A DNA stretch of 9,904 bases from contig JANXGZ010000076.1 in assembly GCA_024958995.1 (NCBI GenBank), forward strand, positions 1 to 9,904. Reading direction: 5' to 3'. Below the pieces are notes generated by a model. That model was not told where the DNA came from, searched no databases, and was given only the letters and a program-made list of their open reading frames with translations. The stretch is from Methylococcales bacterium (GTDB lineage: Bacteria; Pseudomonadota; Gammaproteobacteria; Methylococcales; UBA1147). Below are positions 1-6,255 of this stretch, one piece after another; the first letter of the stretch is position 1, and each line of letters begins with the position of its first letter. Both the position numbers and the translations under genes were made by a program.

Positions 1-41
1 TGACCAATTAGTTTTTCAATTTCTTGGGTACTTGCCGACAT
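1..41 (-). CDS. sufB: SufB, Fe-S cluster assembly scaffold subunit (N-terminal 13 codons only)
   Basis: The minus strand has an ATG at 39-41 preceded by a good Shine-Dalgarno GGAGAGA (45-51). It reads MSASTQEIEKLIG before leaving the window. This matches the usual start of gammaproteobacterial SufB, which forms the SufBC2D scaffold that builds Fe-S clusters in the cytoplasm. The start lies 26 bases after the stop of an Rrf2-type regulator on the same strand, the order typical of suf operons run by a SUF-type Rrf2 protein. Only 13 residues are visible, so the call rests on this short match plus context. The rest of the suf operon should follow to the left of the window. Confidence 0.75.
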   Translation of the reverse strand, partial: MSASTQEIEKLIG

Positions 42-67
42 ACGTCTCTCCGAAAATCAGTACCGGG

Positions 68-526
68 TCAATCCCGGGACAAATGGTCCATCCTTACCGT
101 GAATTCGCCTGGCACCGGTGTCTTTTCGCAACAGGCCAGATCTGACAGCGACACTGCCTCCAGGGCCGCCTTGATCGCCTGGTTGATGGCTGTCCAGTTT
201 CCGCGAATCTCACAGTTTGCCGACTGCTGGCACGAATCATCCGAAATACTGCACTCGGTCAGGGCAATCGGCCCCTCGATTGCCTGAATAATCTCGGCCA
301 CGGAAATTTGTTCGGACGAACCATTGAGGAGATAGCCTCCCTTGGCCCCGCGCACCGAATGTACTACGCCGGCCCGCGCCAAAAGCTTGAGCAACTTGCT
401 CACTGTCGGAAACCCAACGCTCGTAGCCTGGGCAATTTCAGCTGCCGCATGGATCTCGCCCTCGTCGTGCGTCATGTGACTCAGCACAACAACCGCGTAA
501 TCCGTCAATTTACTCAATCGCAACAT
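68..526 (-). CDS. Rrf2-family Fe-S sensing regulator of the SUF operon
   Basis: This 152-residue protein begins MLRLSKLTDYAVVVL, the hallmark start of Rrf2 regulators. A winged helix-turn-helix spans about residues 10-65, with the wing signature RGAKGGY at 60-65. Three cysteines at 92, 99 and 105, in a C-x6-C-x5-C pattern inside the conserved LTECS...C...C segment, resemble the cluster ligands of IscR (Cys92, 98, 104). A further CC pair is at 132-133. In this family the Fe-S-loaded form represses Fe-S assembly genes and relieves repression when clusters are scarce. It most resembles the SUF-system regulator of xanthomonads and relatives. The ATG at 526 was chosen over an upstream in-frame start (577) because the family begins with MLRLS and GAGGGC (534-539) sits at good distance. 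The gene is followed within 26 bases by sufB, so the two are probably co-transcribed. Confidence 0.93.
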   Translation of the reverse strand: MLRLSKLTDYAVVVLSHMTHDEGEIHAAAEIAQATSVGFPTVSKLLKLLARAGVVHSVRGAKGGYLLNGSSEQISVAEIIQAIEGPIALTECSISDDSCQQSANCEIRGNWTAINQAIKAALEAVSLSDLACCEKTPVPGEFTVRMDHLSRD

Positions 527-547
527 AAATATTGCCCTCAAAACTAT

Positions 548-566
548 TAGTACTATTTTAGTCCTA
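548..566. promoter_or_regulatory. Probable autoregulatory operator for the Rrf2 protein
   Basis: The plus strand reads TAGTACTA-TTT-TAGTCCTA, an 8-3-8 inverted repeat with one mismatch. On the minus strand the core GACT-N5-AGT resembles the centre of the E. coli IscR type 1 site. It covers the -10 box of the promoter at 555-583, so a bound protein would block RNA polymerase. Since the downstream gene is an Rrf2 Fe-S sensor, negative autoregulation is the natural reading. The repeat is seen directly; the binding is inferred. Confidence 0.55.
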
Positions 567-583
567 TTTAAGCCCACAGTAAA
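555..583 (-). promoter_or_regulatory. Sigma-70-type promoter of the Rrf2-sufB operon
   Basis: Read on the minus strand, a -35 element TTTACT (578-583, 4 of 6 consensus bases) is separated by 17 bases from a -10 element TAAAAT (555-560, 5 of 6). Transcription would start near 548, giving a leader of roughly 20 bases that includes the GAGGGC ribosome site before the ATG at 526. The -10 box lies inside the inverted repeat at 548-566. The assignment is by consensus match and position only. Confidence 0.6.
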
Positions 584-618
584 GCACTGGGTTTTTAAAC
601 GACAGCTAATAGTTCAGC

Positions 619-630
619 TACAGGCCTGTA
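619..630. repeat. 12-base perfect palindrome among CAGCT direct repeats
   Basis: TACAGGCCTGTA is a perfect palindrome about 90 bases upstream of the Rrf2 gene. It is surrounded by three copies of CAGCT(A/T) at 603, 615 and 638. It may be a second regulatory site in the otherwise empty 578-683 stretch, but palindromes of this length can occur by chance. Confidence 0.25.
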
Positions 631-743
631 TAGAATTCAGCTTATTGCCCCAGCATAGTTGATTTCGATCATCGAGCATTTGATTGCAACCTGCTACAAT
701 CCTTGAGACAATTCGAGATTGTATAAATTTGGGGACGGTTAAA

Positions 744-887
744 TTGTTTGAAAAATTAGAATCTTGCTTCACATTCCTTGCGCCCTGCGAGCTTACAGAC
801 TACATCACTGACTTTTTTACCTACGGCGCGCCTTTGGTCGGGATCTACTTCATTCTTCAGTATCTCCGTAACTTGGGCAAGGAATAA
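744..887 (+). CDS. Possible small membrane protein, unknown function
   Basis: A weakly supported ORF of 47 codons. A TTG start at 744 has GGGGAC (731-736) seven bases upstream, which is the best ribosome site in the frame. A longer version could use the TTG at 684. The product begins with LFEKLESC and contains one hydrophobic stretch, about residues 29-40 (GAPLVGIYFILQ), that could span a membrane. It ends with RNLGKE and TAA at 885-887. The same frame stays open beyond that stop for 29 more codons to TAG at 974-976, and that extension ends in a polar MGEENTDWQEFVKRWRS stretch. This suggests a longer ancestral gene cut by a nonsense change. I do not recognise the family. It may not be a real gene. 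Confidence 0.28.
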   Translation: MFEKLESCFTFLAPCELTDYITDFFTYGAPLVGIYFILQYLRNLGKE

Positions 888-976
888 CTGACAACACTTG
901 GTAAATCTTTCTTTCCTGTTCGCATGGGAGAGGAAAACACGGACTGGCAGGAATTCGTAAAACGCTGGAGATCATA

Positions 977-1337
977 GCCGGACCGGTTTTTAGTTGGGTA
1001 GAATGCCCCAAAATTTTTACGCTTAGCCCAGAGGTAACTTCCGCGCCTTGTACGGTCAGCTCAAGAAAATTCCTAATAGAAGTAACTACAAACTTCTATC
1101 TGAAACGGTCTATTTGGGTAAGCCCCGAATTAGGGGTTGGCTACAGATCAGGGACACCTCATTACACCAACCGGAAAAGAAACCGCGGATGATGCGACAC
1201 TTGAGCGGATTTTCCTTGTCCATTATGAATCTTTCCACCGCTTCCAGTTGTTGCCGGTATCTGGTGTAGTTTACCCAACCTTCACATGCAACAAGTTACA
1301 CTTGTGGCCTAATAATGCACTCTATGGGAGATAAAAA
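977..1337. other. Gene-poor stretch, no supported gene
   Basis: This 361-base stretch contains only short frames that need TTG starts without good ribosome sites. One, from 1137 to 1334, ends three bases before the next gene. Its codons look fairly ordinary, but it has a TAG immediately upstream of its only start and no recognisable protein. A short CCCC-GAATTA-GGGG inverted repeat occurs near 1121-1138. A GCCGGACCGG followed by Ts near 977-991 has no usable loop. The promoter of the gene at 1338 must lie here, but I could not pick a convincing one. Confidence 0.4.
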
Positions 1338-1670
1338 ATGAAACAACCAATTGTTTTGGTCATTTGCGCCGTGGTTGGCTATTTCGTGCTCAAAACAGGC
1401 TGTACACAGCATGACCCTACGTACAACTACAAAAACAAAACCTTTACCTCCGTACGCACGGATTGGTTTAAGGATGAAGAAAAAGCTAGAAAAGCCGCGA
1501 ACAACGAACGCGAGCGCAAGTCAGACCGCGCATGCAGAAAAGACCGTTACGGATGGCATCTGGATAGTATTATCGACAACGGTAAAGTGGTTTGTAAAAC
1601 CGGTCCTAGAGGACATGCTTGTCAAAGCGTAGATGTTCTCGTGAAATGCATACAATCTGTTGAACGATAA
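1338..1670 (+). CDS. Small exported or membrane-anchored cysteine-containing protein, unknown function
   Basis: This 110-residue protein has a strong ribosome site, GGGAG (1326-1330), seven bases before its ATG. The N-terminus MKQPIVLVICAVVGYFVL is a short hydrophobic segment (residues 4-18) that could be a signal peptide or a single anchor. The following KTGC at 19-22 is only a poor lipobox, so lipidation at Cys22 is uncertain. The rest is charged and rich in Lys, Arg and Asn: a likely helix (residues 42-70, with KARKAANNERERKSD) precedes a segment with four cysteines at 66, 86, 95 and 104, which could form two disulfides in the periplasm. No known family was recognised. It stands alone, flanked by non-coding DNA, with a strong hairpin 38 bases after its stop. 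Confidence 0.72.
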   Translation: MKQPIVLVICAVVGYFVLKTGCTQHDPTYNYKNKTFTSVRTDWFKDEEKARKAANNERERKSDRACRKDRYGWHLDSIIDNGKVVCKTGPRGHACQSVDVLVKCIQSVER

Positions 1671-1708
1671 CAGCAAGCTTTAATACCGAAGATCAGTAAA
1701 TGACGAAT

Positions 1709-1747
1709 CTCAGCGACCAAGTAGAGTGCCTTGGTCGCTGAGCGACC
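1709..1747. repeat. Strong 13-bp hairpin with an overlapping alternative hairpin
   Basis: CTCAGCGACCAAG (1709-1721) and CTTGGTCGCTGAG (1730-1742) form a perfect 13-bp inverted repeat around an 8-base loop. The right arm also pairs with the next bases: GGTCGC-TGA-GCGACC (1733-1747) is a second perfect inverted repeat, so the two hairpins exclude each other. There is no run of Ts on either strand, so this is not a standard intrinsic terminator. Lying 38 bases after the stop of the small exported-protein gene, it could stabilise or end that mRNA. It could also be a protein site or the remnant of a repeat element. Confidence 0.6.
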
Positions 1748-2025
1748 ACCGCCATTGCAACGCTCGGTGATGTTTCGAACCAGGGTGGAATTGCACTGAC
1801 AACCAGTAGCGGCCTGTTCAAACACTGGGCTGAGCGGAAACATCCTGGTACCGATCAGGCCCATCGGAGCCCTTCGATTCGACCCAACCCAGCCAGGGCG
1901 CACCCCACTGAAATCCAGCCCTTCTGTAAAATGACGCTTTGATTGCATTTTCCAGAATGCTTGATGTAATCCGGCGATCCTCTTCCTGAGCTAAAATCAA
2001 GTCCGCATGAGCCGGTCACTGCCAC
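1748..2025. other. Intergenic leader before the porin gene, no supported gene
   Basis: This 278-base stretch should carry the porin promoter and leader. TAAAAT occurs at 1927-1932 and again at 1993-1998, either of which could be a -10 box, but neither has a clear -35 element at the right distance. A minus-strand frame crosses 1622-1948 but has no ribosome site and no recognisable protein. I see nothing else definite. Confidence 0.35.
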
Positions 2026-3270
2026 ATGCAAAAATGTCATTCAAGATCTCCTTTACTGATCCTATTTCCTCACGTACTAATACTATTATCAGTCTTCAGC
2101 TCTGGTGCAATAGCTGCTTCGTTCAGTACCGAGATCATCGATTCGCTCAAAGGAAACTGGGGGCAATTCAAGCTCAATGCGAACTGGCGTTACGCAAACG
2201 TCGACCAGGAAGGCAAGGAGGTGGCCAAGGGTGACCCGATCCGCCTCCGATTCGGCTACTTGAGTCCAAAGATCTTCGAGTTCCAGGCTTTTGCGGAATT
2301 CGAAGGCAATACACCGGTATTCGAGTACCAATACGACAGTAAGCGCAACGGCAAAACCCAGTTTCCGGTGGTCCCCGATCCACAGGTGGCGGAATTGAAT
2401 CAGGCATGGCTTTCCTATACTGGTCTGCCCGATACCGTGGTAAAAGGTGGCCGACAACGCATCACGTGCGACAACGTGCGCTGGATCGGTGCCATACCCT
2501 GGAGACAGATGGAACAAACTTACGATGCCGTATCGCTGGTTAATAAGTCCATCCCGAATACAGAACTACACGGCGCTTTCATCTGGAATGTTCTGGATGT
2601 TTTTTCCCATAGAATTAGCATGACCACGCCCTTTTTGAATCTGTCACTCTCGTTTCCTAAGATCGGCAAACTGATCACCTACGCCTACTTACTGGATTAC
2701 AAGATTCCAGATACGAAATCCACGCAAAGTTATGGCGTTCGGTTCGATGGTAAAAGAAAGGTGATGGGTAATCTGGAAGCACTCTATACAGCTGAATTCG
2801 CCTATCAACGCGATTACAAGGACAACCCAAACCGGTACAACGCCTACTACCTTCATTTCATCGGAGGGTTCCAGATACCTCAACTTCCCTGGAACGGCGT
2901 GACCGATTTTACGGCCAAGATCGGTTGGGAACAGCTCGGTTCGGACAATGGGGTGGGACTGCAAACCCCATTGGGTACCAATCACGCATTCAACGGATGG
3001 GCTGATAAATTCCTCACCACCCCGTCGCAGGGAATCCACGACATGTACGGAACACTGTCGACCCAAGTCCACGGAATCAAGCTGATGGCGGTTTATCACC
3101 AGTATGATTCAGCAATTGGAAACATCGACTACGGCCATGAAATCGATGCGCTGGCGGTCAAGAAGTTTGCCGGGCACTACACTGTGATGTTCAAGTATGC
3201 TAATTACTCCGCCCAAAACCATGCAACGGATACCCAAAAAATCTGGATGTCCGTGGGCGTGGATTTCTAA
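2026..3270 (+). CDS. Outer-membrane porin of the alginate-export/AlgE-like beta-barrel type
   Basis: This 414-residue protein has a signal peptide: a basic start, a hydrophobic core at residues 10-25 and likely cleavage after SGAIA (30) or the next Ala. The mature part alternates polar and hydrophobic residues as in an outer-membrane beta-barrel and ends IWMSVGVDF, with the C-terminal Phe used for BAM insertion. The early strand RLRFGYLS (73-80) and the GGRQRI...DN...W.GAIPWRQMEQTYD block (141-167) are typical of alginate-export-type porins, where it often reads GRQRI..DN.R..GN..WRQ. Proteins annotated this way usually pass sugars or other small anions across the outer membrane; real alginate export needs alg genes, and none are near. 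The ATG at 2026 gives a proper signal peptide but has no clear ribosome site. The gene stands alone and converges on amrS. An unpaired Cys148 sits in the conserved block. Confidence 0.85.
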   Translation: MQKCHSRSPLLILFPHVLILLSVFSSGAIAASFSTEIIDSLKGNWGQFKLNANWRYANVDQEGKEVAKGDPIRLRFGYLSPKIFEFQAFAEFEGNTPVFEYQYDSKRNGKTQFPVVPDPQVAELNQAWLSYTGLPDTVVKGGRQRITCDNVRWIGAIPWRQMEQTYDAVSLVNKSIPNTELHGAFIWNVLDVFSHRISMTTPFLNLSLSFPKIGKLITYAYLLDYKIPDTKSTQSYGVRFDGKRKVMGNLEALYTAEFAYQRDYKDNPNRYNAYYLHFIGGFQIPQLPWNGVTDFTAKIGWEQLGSDNGVGLQTPLGTNHAFNGWADKFLTTPSQGIHDMYGTLSTQVHGIKLMAVYHQYDSAIGNIDYGHEIDALAVKKFAGHYTVMFKYANYSAQNHATDTQKIWMSVGVDF

Positions 3271-3291
3271 GCAGGTCTACTTGTCCAATGT

Positions 3292-3307
3292 CTACCTGGC
3301 CAGGTAG
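3292..3307. repeat. 16-base perfect palindrome between convergent genes
   Basis: CTACCTGGCCAGGTAG is perfectly palindromic and lies 22 bases past the porin stop and 62 bases past the amrS stop. As RNA it could form a 6-bp stem with a GGCC loop on either strand. No T run follows on either side, so an intrinsic terminator is doubtful. It may be a weak bidirectional terminator or a binding site for a dimeric protein. Confidence 0.45.
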
Positions 3308-3368
3308 CCGAAACAAGCCACCGACTCCGGGGAAGTGACAAACGAATCCGGCAAGGTCTTCGCACCGT

Positions 3369-4466
3369 TCAGCAGAATAGTGCCATATCGACCCCTAGTC
3401 GTTTCCTTCCCCAGTTTCCGGGTTCCCGCTCAAACACCCCGGCACAAACGGTTTGGCAGGAACGGCAACGCCCTTTTGCATCAAGATTCCAGTCTGAAAG
3501 CTGGTACCAGTCGCGCCCGATCAGGATTTCATCGCAGCCGGTACAATAGGTACTGTCAGCGGCCTGGTCATGAACATTGCCCACATAGACGTACCTGAGC
3601 CCATTATCCATTGCGATTTTTCTTGCCCTGCGAAGGGTCTCCAACGGCGTACGGTCTTTGTCTCGCATTTTCCAATCGGGATGAAAAGCGGAGAAATGCA
3701 GTGGCACATCAATACCCAGATGCTCAGAAATCCACCGGCTGAGTCGTTCCAGTTCAGCATTGCTATCGTTTTCATCCGGAATCAGCAACGTGGTGATTTC
3801 CAACCATACCTTCGTCTCATGCCTGATGTATTCGAGGGTTTCGAGAACAGGAACAATACCTGATCCGGTGACCTTGCGGTAAAACCGGTCGGTAAAGGCT
3901 TTCAGATCGACATTGGCAGCATCCATGTAACGATAGAATTCCATCCTGGGTTCAGGACAGACATATCCCGCCGTCACCGCAACCGAACGAACACCTTTCT
4001 CACTGCAGGCCCTCGCCACATCAATCGCGTACTCGTGAAAAATCACCGGATCGTTATAGGTATAGGCAACACTCCGGCACCCGAGGTCTTGGGCCGCCCT
4101 GGCGATCATCTCGGGAGACGCCTGGTCCATCAGCCTATCCATTTCCCGCGATTTGCTGATGTCCCAGTTCTGGCAGAACTTGCAGGCCAGATTGCAGCCG
4201 GCTGTGCCGAAAGACAGCACAGGCGTACCAGGTAGAAAATGTGCCAACGGCTTTTTTTCGATCGGGTCAACAACAAAGCCGCTGGACCGTCCCCAGGTCG
4301 TCAGTACTACTTCTCCGCCTCGGTTGGCCCGCACAAAGCACAAACCGCGCTGCCCCTCCCTGAGCCTGCAATAACGCGGACACACCCTGCACTCGACCCT
4401 CCCATTACTCAGGCCTCTCCAGTAACGGGTTGAAACGGTATTGGTCTCGATGGAGATTCCAGCCAA
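3369..4466 (-). CDS. amrS: AmrS: radical SAM enzyme of the AmmeMemoRadiSam system
   Basis: With the TTG start used here the protein has 365 residues. It carries the radical SAM motif CNLACKFC (Cys91, 95, 98), which binds the [4Fe-4S] cluster that cleaves S-adenosylmethionine. An N-terminal cysteine group (26, 29, 33, 43: C-x2-C-x3-C-x9-C in VECRVCPRYC...LCFVR) and a C-terminal pair of CxxC motifs (308/311 and 334/337) could hold a second cluster or zinc. The segments DPIEKKPL, GTPVLSFGTAGC, TYNDPVIF and AANVDLKAF are typical of the AmmeMemoRadiSam radical SAM family. Its substrate is unknown. It is divergent from amrB and amrA, the usual partners. The start is uncertain: family members begin near TRYW (residues 13-16). 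The TTG at 4466 has CGGGG six bases upstream, while a GTG at 4511 and a TTG at 4628 only add an unlikely leader. Confidence 0.93.
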   Translation of the reverse strand: MAGISIETNTVSTRYWRGLSNGRVECRVCPRYCRLREGQRGLCFVRANRGGEVVLTTWGRSSGFVVDPIEKKPLAHFLPGTPVLSFGTAGCNLACKFCQNWDISKSREMDRLMDQASPEMIARAAQDLGCRSVAYTYNDPVIFHEYAIDVARACSEKGVRSVAVTAGYVCPEPRMEFYRYMDAANVDLKAFTDRFYRKVTGSGIVPVLETLEYIRHETKVWLEITTLLIPDENDSNAELERLSRWISEHLGIDVPLHFSAFHPDWKMRDKDRTPLETLRRARKIAMDNGLRYVYVGNVHDQAADSTYCTGCDEILIGRDWYQLSDWNLDAKGRCRSCQTVCAGVFEREPGNWGRKRLGVDMALFC

Positions 4467-4535
4467 TGATAACCCCGAATTTACGGCACCGATCCGATTC
4501 TGAACGTTCACTTCCTCAGCCGCAAGAAAAGCTGC

Positions 4536-4564
4536 TTGAACTGGCCTTTGCCGGTAACGATAAT
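4536..4564 (+). promoter_or_regulatory. Sigma-70-type promoter of the amrB-amrA operon
   Basis: TTGAAC (4536-4541, 4 of 6) and GATAAT (4559-4564, 5 of 6) are 17 bases apart. Transcription would begin near 4571, leaving a leader of about 97 bases before the amrB ATG at 4668. It lies in the divergent gap shared with amrS. No comparably good minus-strand promoter was found. A 10-base palindrome TGAACGTTCA at 4501-4510 lies between this promoter and the proposed amrS start. Confidence 0.55.
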
Positions 4565-4667
4565 GAACCAATGCTTTGTCGAAAACCGGGATGAGCTTGC
4601 ACTTTCCCAGAACACCCGGGGATCGCAAGAGTCAACAGAAGATATTCATTTACAGAGAACTCTGTCC

Positions 4668-5468
4668 ATGATTCAGCCCCGAATCCGACTCCCCACTGTT
4701 TCCGGCACCTTCTACCCGGAGGACCCGTCAGCCCTGAGTGCCATGATCAAAACCCTCCTGCAGCTAGTGACACCGGAAGACCTAGCCCCGAAAGCGATCA
4801 TCGCGCCCCATGCCGGCTACGTCTACTCTGGCCCGATCGCGGCCAGCGGCTACGCAACGTTGAAGAACCGGGACAACCTTGTCGAGCGGGTCATTCTGAT
4901 CGGCCCATCGCACCGGGTCGGTTTCGACGGGCTGGCGCTCAGCAGCGCCGATTTCTATTCCACGCCACTGGGGGATGTTTCGATTGATCGCGGAGCCATG
5001 GACCTGATCCTGCAACTCCCCTTTGTCGAGGTTCGTGACGAAGCCCACCGGGACGAACACAGCCTGGAAGTCCAACTACCCTTTCTTCAGGAAATCCTGG
5101 GCTCATTCCAACTGGTTCCAATCGTCGCTGGAAAGGCATCGGCGAGACAAGTCGCAGAAGTGCTGAACCTCTTGTGGGGAGGTCCGGAAACACTGATTGT
5201 CATCAGTTCGGATCTCAGCCATTACCACGATTATGTGGCTGCTCGAAAAATGGATACAGCCACTTCCGAAGCCATCGAATCGCTGAACTGGAAAAAACTC
5301 GATGAGGATGCGGCTTGCGGCAGAATTCCAATCAGCGGCTTGCTTTACGCGGCTCGTATCCGAGGAATGCGGGGGATCACGCTTGATCAGCGCAATTCGG
5401 GTGATACCGCGGGCTCCAGAAACCGAGTCGTCGGGTACGGCACCTATCTCTTCTTCGAAAAAGAATGA
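4668..5468 (+). CDS. amrB: AmrB: Memo-like protein of the AmmeMemoRadiSam system
   Basis: This 266-residue protein matches the Memo family over its full length. It opens with IRLPTVSGTFYP, then APHAGYVYSGP (46-56), GPSHRVGFDG (79-88), EHSLEVQLPFL (130-140), SSDLSHYHDY (180-189) and ACGRIPISGLL (216-226). His48, His82 and Cys217 align with the metal-site residues described for human MEMO1 (His49, His81, Cys244), and His131 and His185 line the same pocket in this fold, which resembles extradiol dioxygenases. The family is cytosolic; its bacterial reaction is not established. ATG 4668 fits the family start; an upstream in-frame start at 4536 would add 44 unlike residues and fall on the promoter. 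The ribosome site is weak. The stop overlaps the amrA start by four bases (ATGA), so the two are translationally coupled. Confidence 0.95.
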   Translation: MIQPRIRLPTVSGTFYPEDPSALSAMIKTLLQLVTPEDLAPKAIIAPHAGYVYSGPIAASGYATLKNRDNLVERVILIGPSHRVGFDGLALSSADFYSTPLGDVSIDRGAMDLILQLPFVEVRDEAHRDEHSLEVQLPFLQEILGSFQLVPIVAGKASARQVAEVLNLLWGGPETLIVISSDLSHYHDYVAARKMDTATSEAIESLNWKKLDEDAACGRIPISGLLYAARIRGMRGITLDQRNSGDTAGSRNRVVGYGTYLFFEKE

Positions 5469-6034
5469 GCCCTTCTTACCAGGCTTTCCGCCATGAACTG
5501 ATCGAACTTTGTCTGGCCGCTATCCAGCACGGCCTGGATAGCAATAAAAATCTTGCCGTCACAACTTCGAACCATGATCCATTTCTTCGCCGGCACAGGG
5601 CAACCTTTGTTACATTGCTCAGCAAGAATTCTCTTCGTGGTTGCATCGGGTCCATAACAGCAAAGCGGGAACTGGTGGTCGATCTGGCAAGAAACACTCA
5701 TGCTGCCGCATTTTACGACCCACGCTTCCCGGCGGTCACTGCCGGAGAACTGGATGAGCTGGATATCCACATCTCGATCCTGAGCACACCCGAACCAATC
5801 GACTTCGATTCCGAGCCGGAACTGGTCCGCAATCTAAGACCGGGTAAAGACGGTCTAGTCCTGGAAGAGGGAGGCAAGCACGGAACCTTTCTGCCTTCGG
5901 TCTGGGAATCGATCCCGGACCCCGGAGAATTTTTCCTTCAGCTCAAGCGAAAAGCCGGCCTTGCACCGAAGCACTGGTCGGAAGGAATCAGTGTTTCCCG
6001 CTATACCACCGAAATCATTACCCGTTTTGGCTAA
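5465..6034 (+). CDS. amrA: AmrA: AMMECR1-domain protein of the AmmeMemoRadiSam system
   Basis: This 189-residue protein carries one full AMMECR1 domain. The family signature LRGCIGS is at 57-63, preceded by ATFVTL and followed by AAFYDPRFPAVTAGELDEL and DIHISILS. A later block (G-x-K-D-G-L-V-L-E-E-G, then GTFLPSVWE) is also typical. AMMECR1 proteins are small cytosolic proteins whose biochemical role is unknown; Cys60 in the signature is invariant and could be catalytic. The ATG overlaps the amrB stop in ATGA, so it should be translated from the same message. Length and start match the family. No terminator was seen between this stop and the DUF2959 gene. Confidence 0.95.
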   Translation: MSPSYQAFRHELIELCLAAIQHGLDSNKNLAVTTSNHDPFLRRHRATFVTLLSKNSLRGCIGSITAKRELVVDLARNTHAAAFYDPRFPAVTAGELDELDIHISILSTPEPIDFDSEPELVRNLRPGKDGLVLEEGGKHGTFLPSVWESIPDPGEFFLQLKRKAGLAPKHWSEGISVSRYTTEIITRFG

Positions 6035-6099
6035 TCCTGCCGTTACCCTCGAAGTTGCTACCCTTGACGAAACCTGCACCTGGCAATGGACAAACACCT

Positions 6100-6127
6100 T
6101 TGCCGACGCCATAACCCGTTGTAAAAT
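6100..6127 (+). promoter_or_regulatory. Probable promoter of the DUF2959 gene
   Basis: TTGCCG (6100-6105, 4 of 6) and TAAAAT (6122-6127, 5 of 6) are separated by 16 bases in the non-coding stretch after amrA. Transcription would start near 6134. The DUF2959 gene may therefore be transcribed on its own as well as by read-through from amrBA. Confidence 0.4.
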
Positions 6128-6255
6128 CTCTTTACCCAGAACCGAAAAACGGATCCCCTTTCTTGAATCCACGAGACGATCCACGAAATTTTCCCACCCG
6201 CTTCTTCCGCCTTGTCGCAAACTCGGCCTTAAACCGCGTTCGGAATATCTATTTT

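Noticed and set aside
885..887. Recoding of the in-frame stop in the small ORF
   Set aside because: The codon is TAA, not the TGA used for selenocysteine. No hairpin or pyrrolysine context is visible, so a nonsense change or chance is simpler.
977..991. GCCGGACCGG followed by Ts, terminator-like
   Set aside because: The arms are separated by only one base, so no stable hairpin loop can form.
1048..1334. Two overlapping plus-strand frames (1048-1269 and 1137-1334)
   Set aside because: Both use TTG starts without a usable ribosome site, and neither translation resembles a known protein. The second has a stop just before its start.
1766..1782. tRNA-like T-loop, GGTTCGAA on the minus strand
   Set aside because: The flanking five bases on each side do not pair, and there is no acceptor or anticodon stem around it.
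1622..1948. Minus-strand frame across the hairpin region
   Set aside because: It has no ribosome site, no ATG-led start and no recognisable protein, and it covers the end of a better-supported plus-strand gene. I considered a transposase remnant but saw no motif.
2089..3099. Minus-strand frames inside the porin gene
   Set aside because: They are shadows of the clear plus-strand beta-barrel gene, with no motifs and no ribosome sites.
4536..4667. N-terminal extension of AmrB from 4536
   Set aside because: Its 44 extra residues resemble nothing in the Memo family and cover the amrBA promoter. The family start fits ATG 4668.
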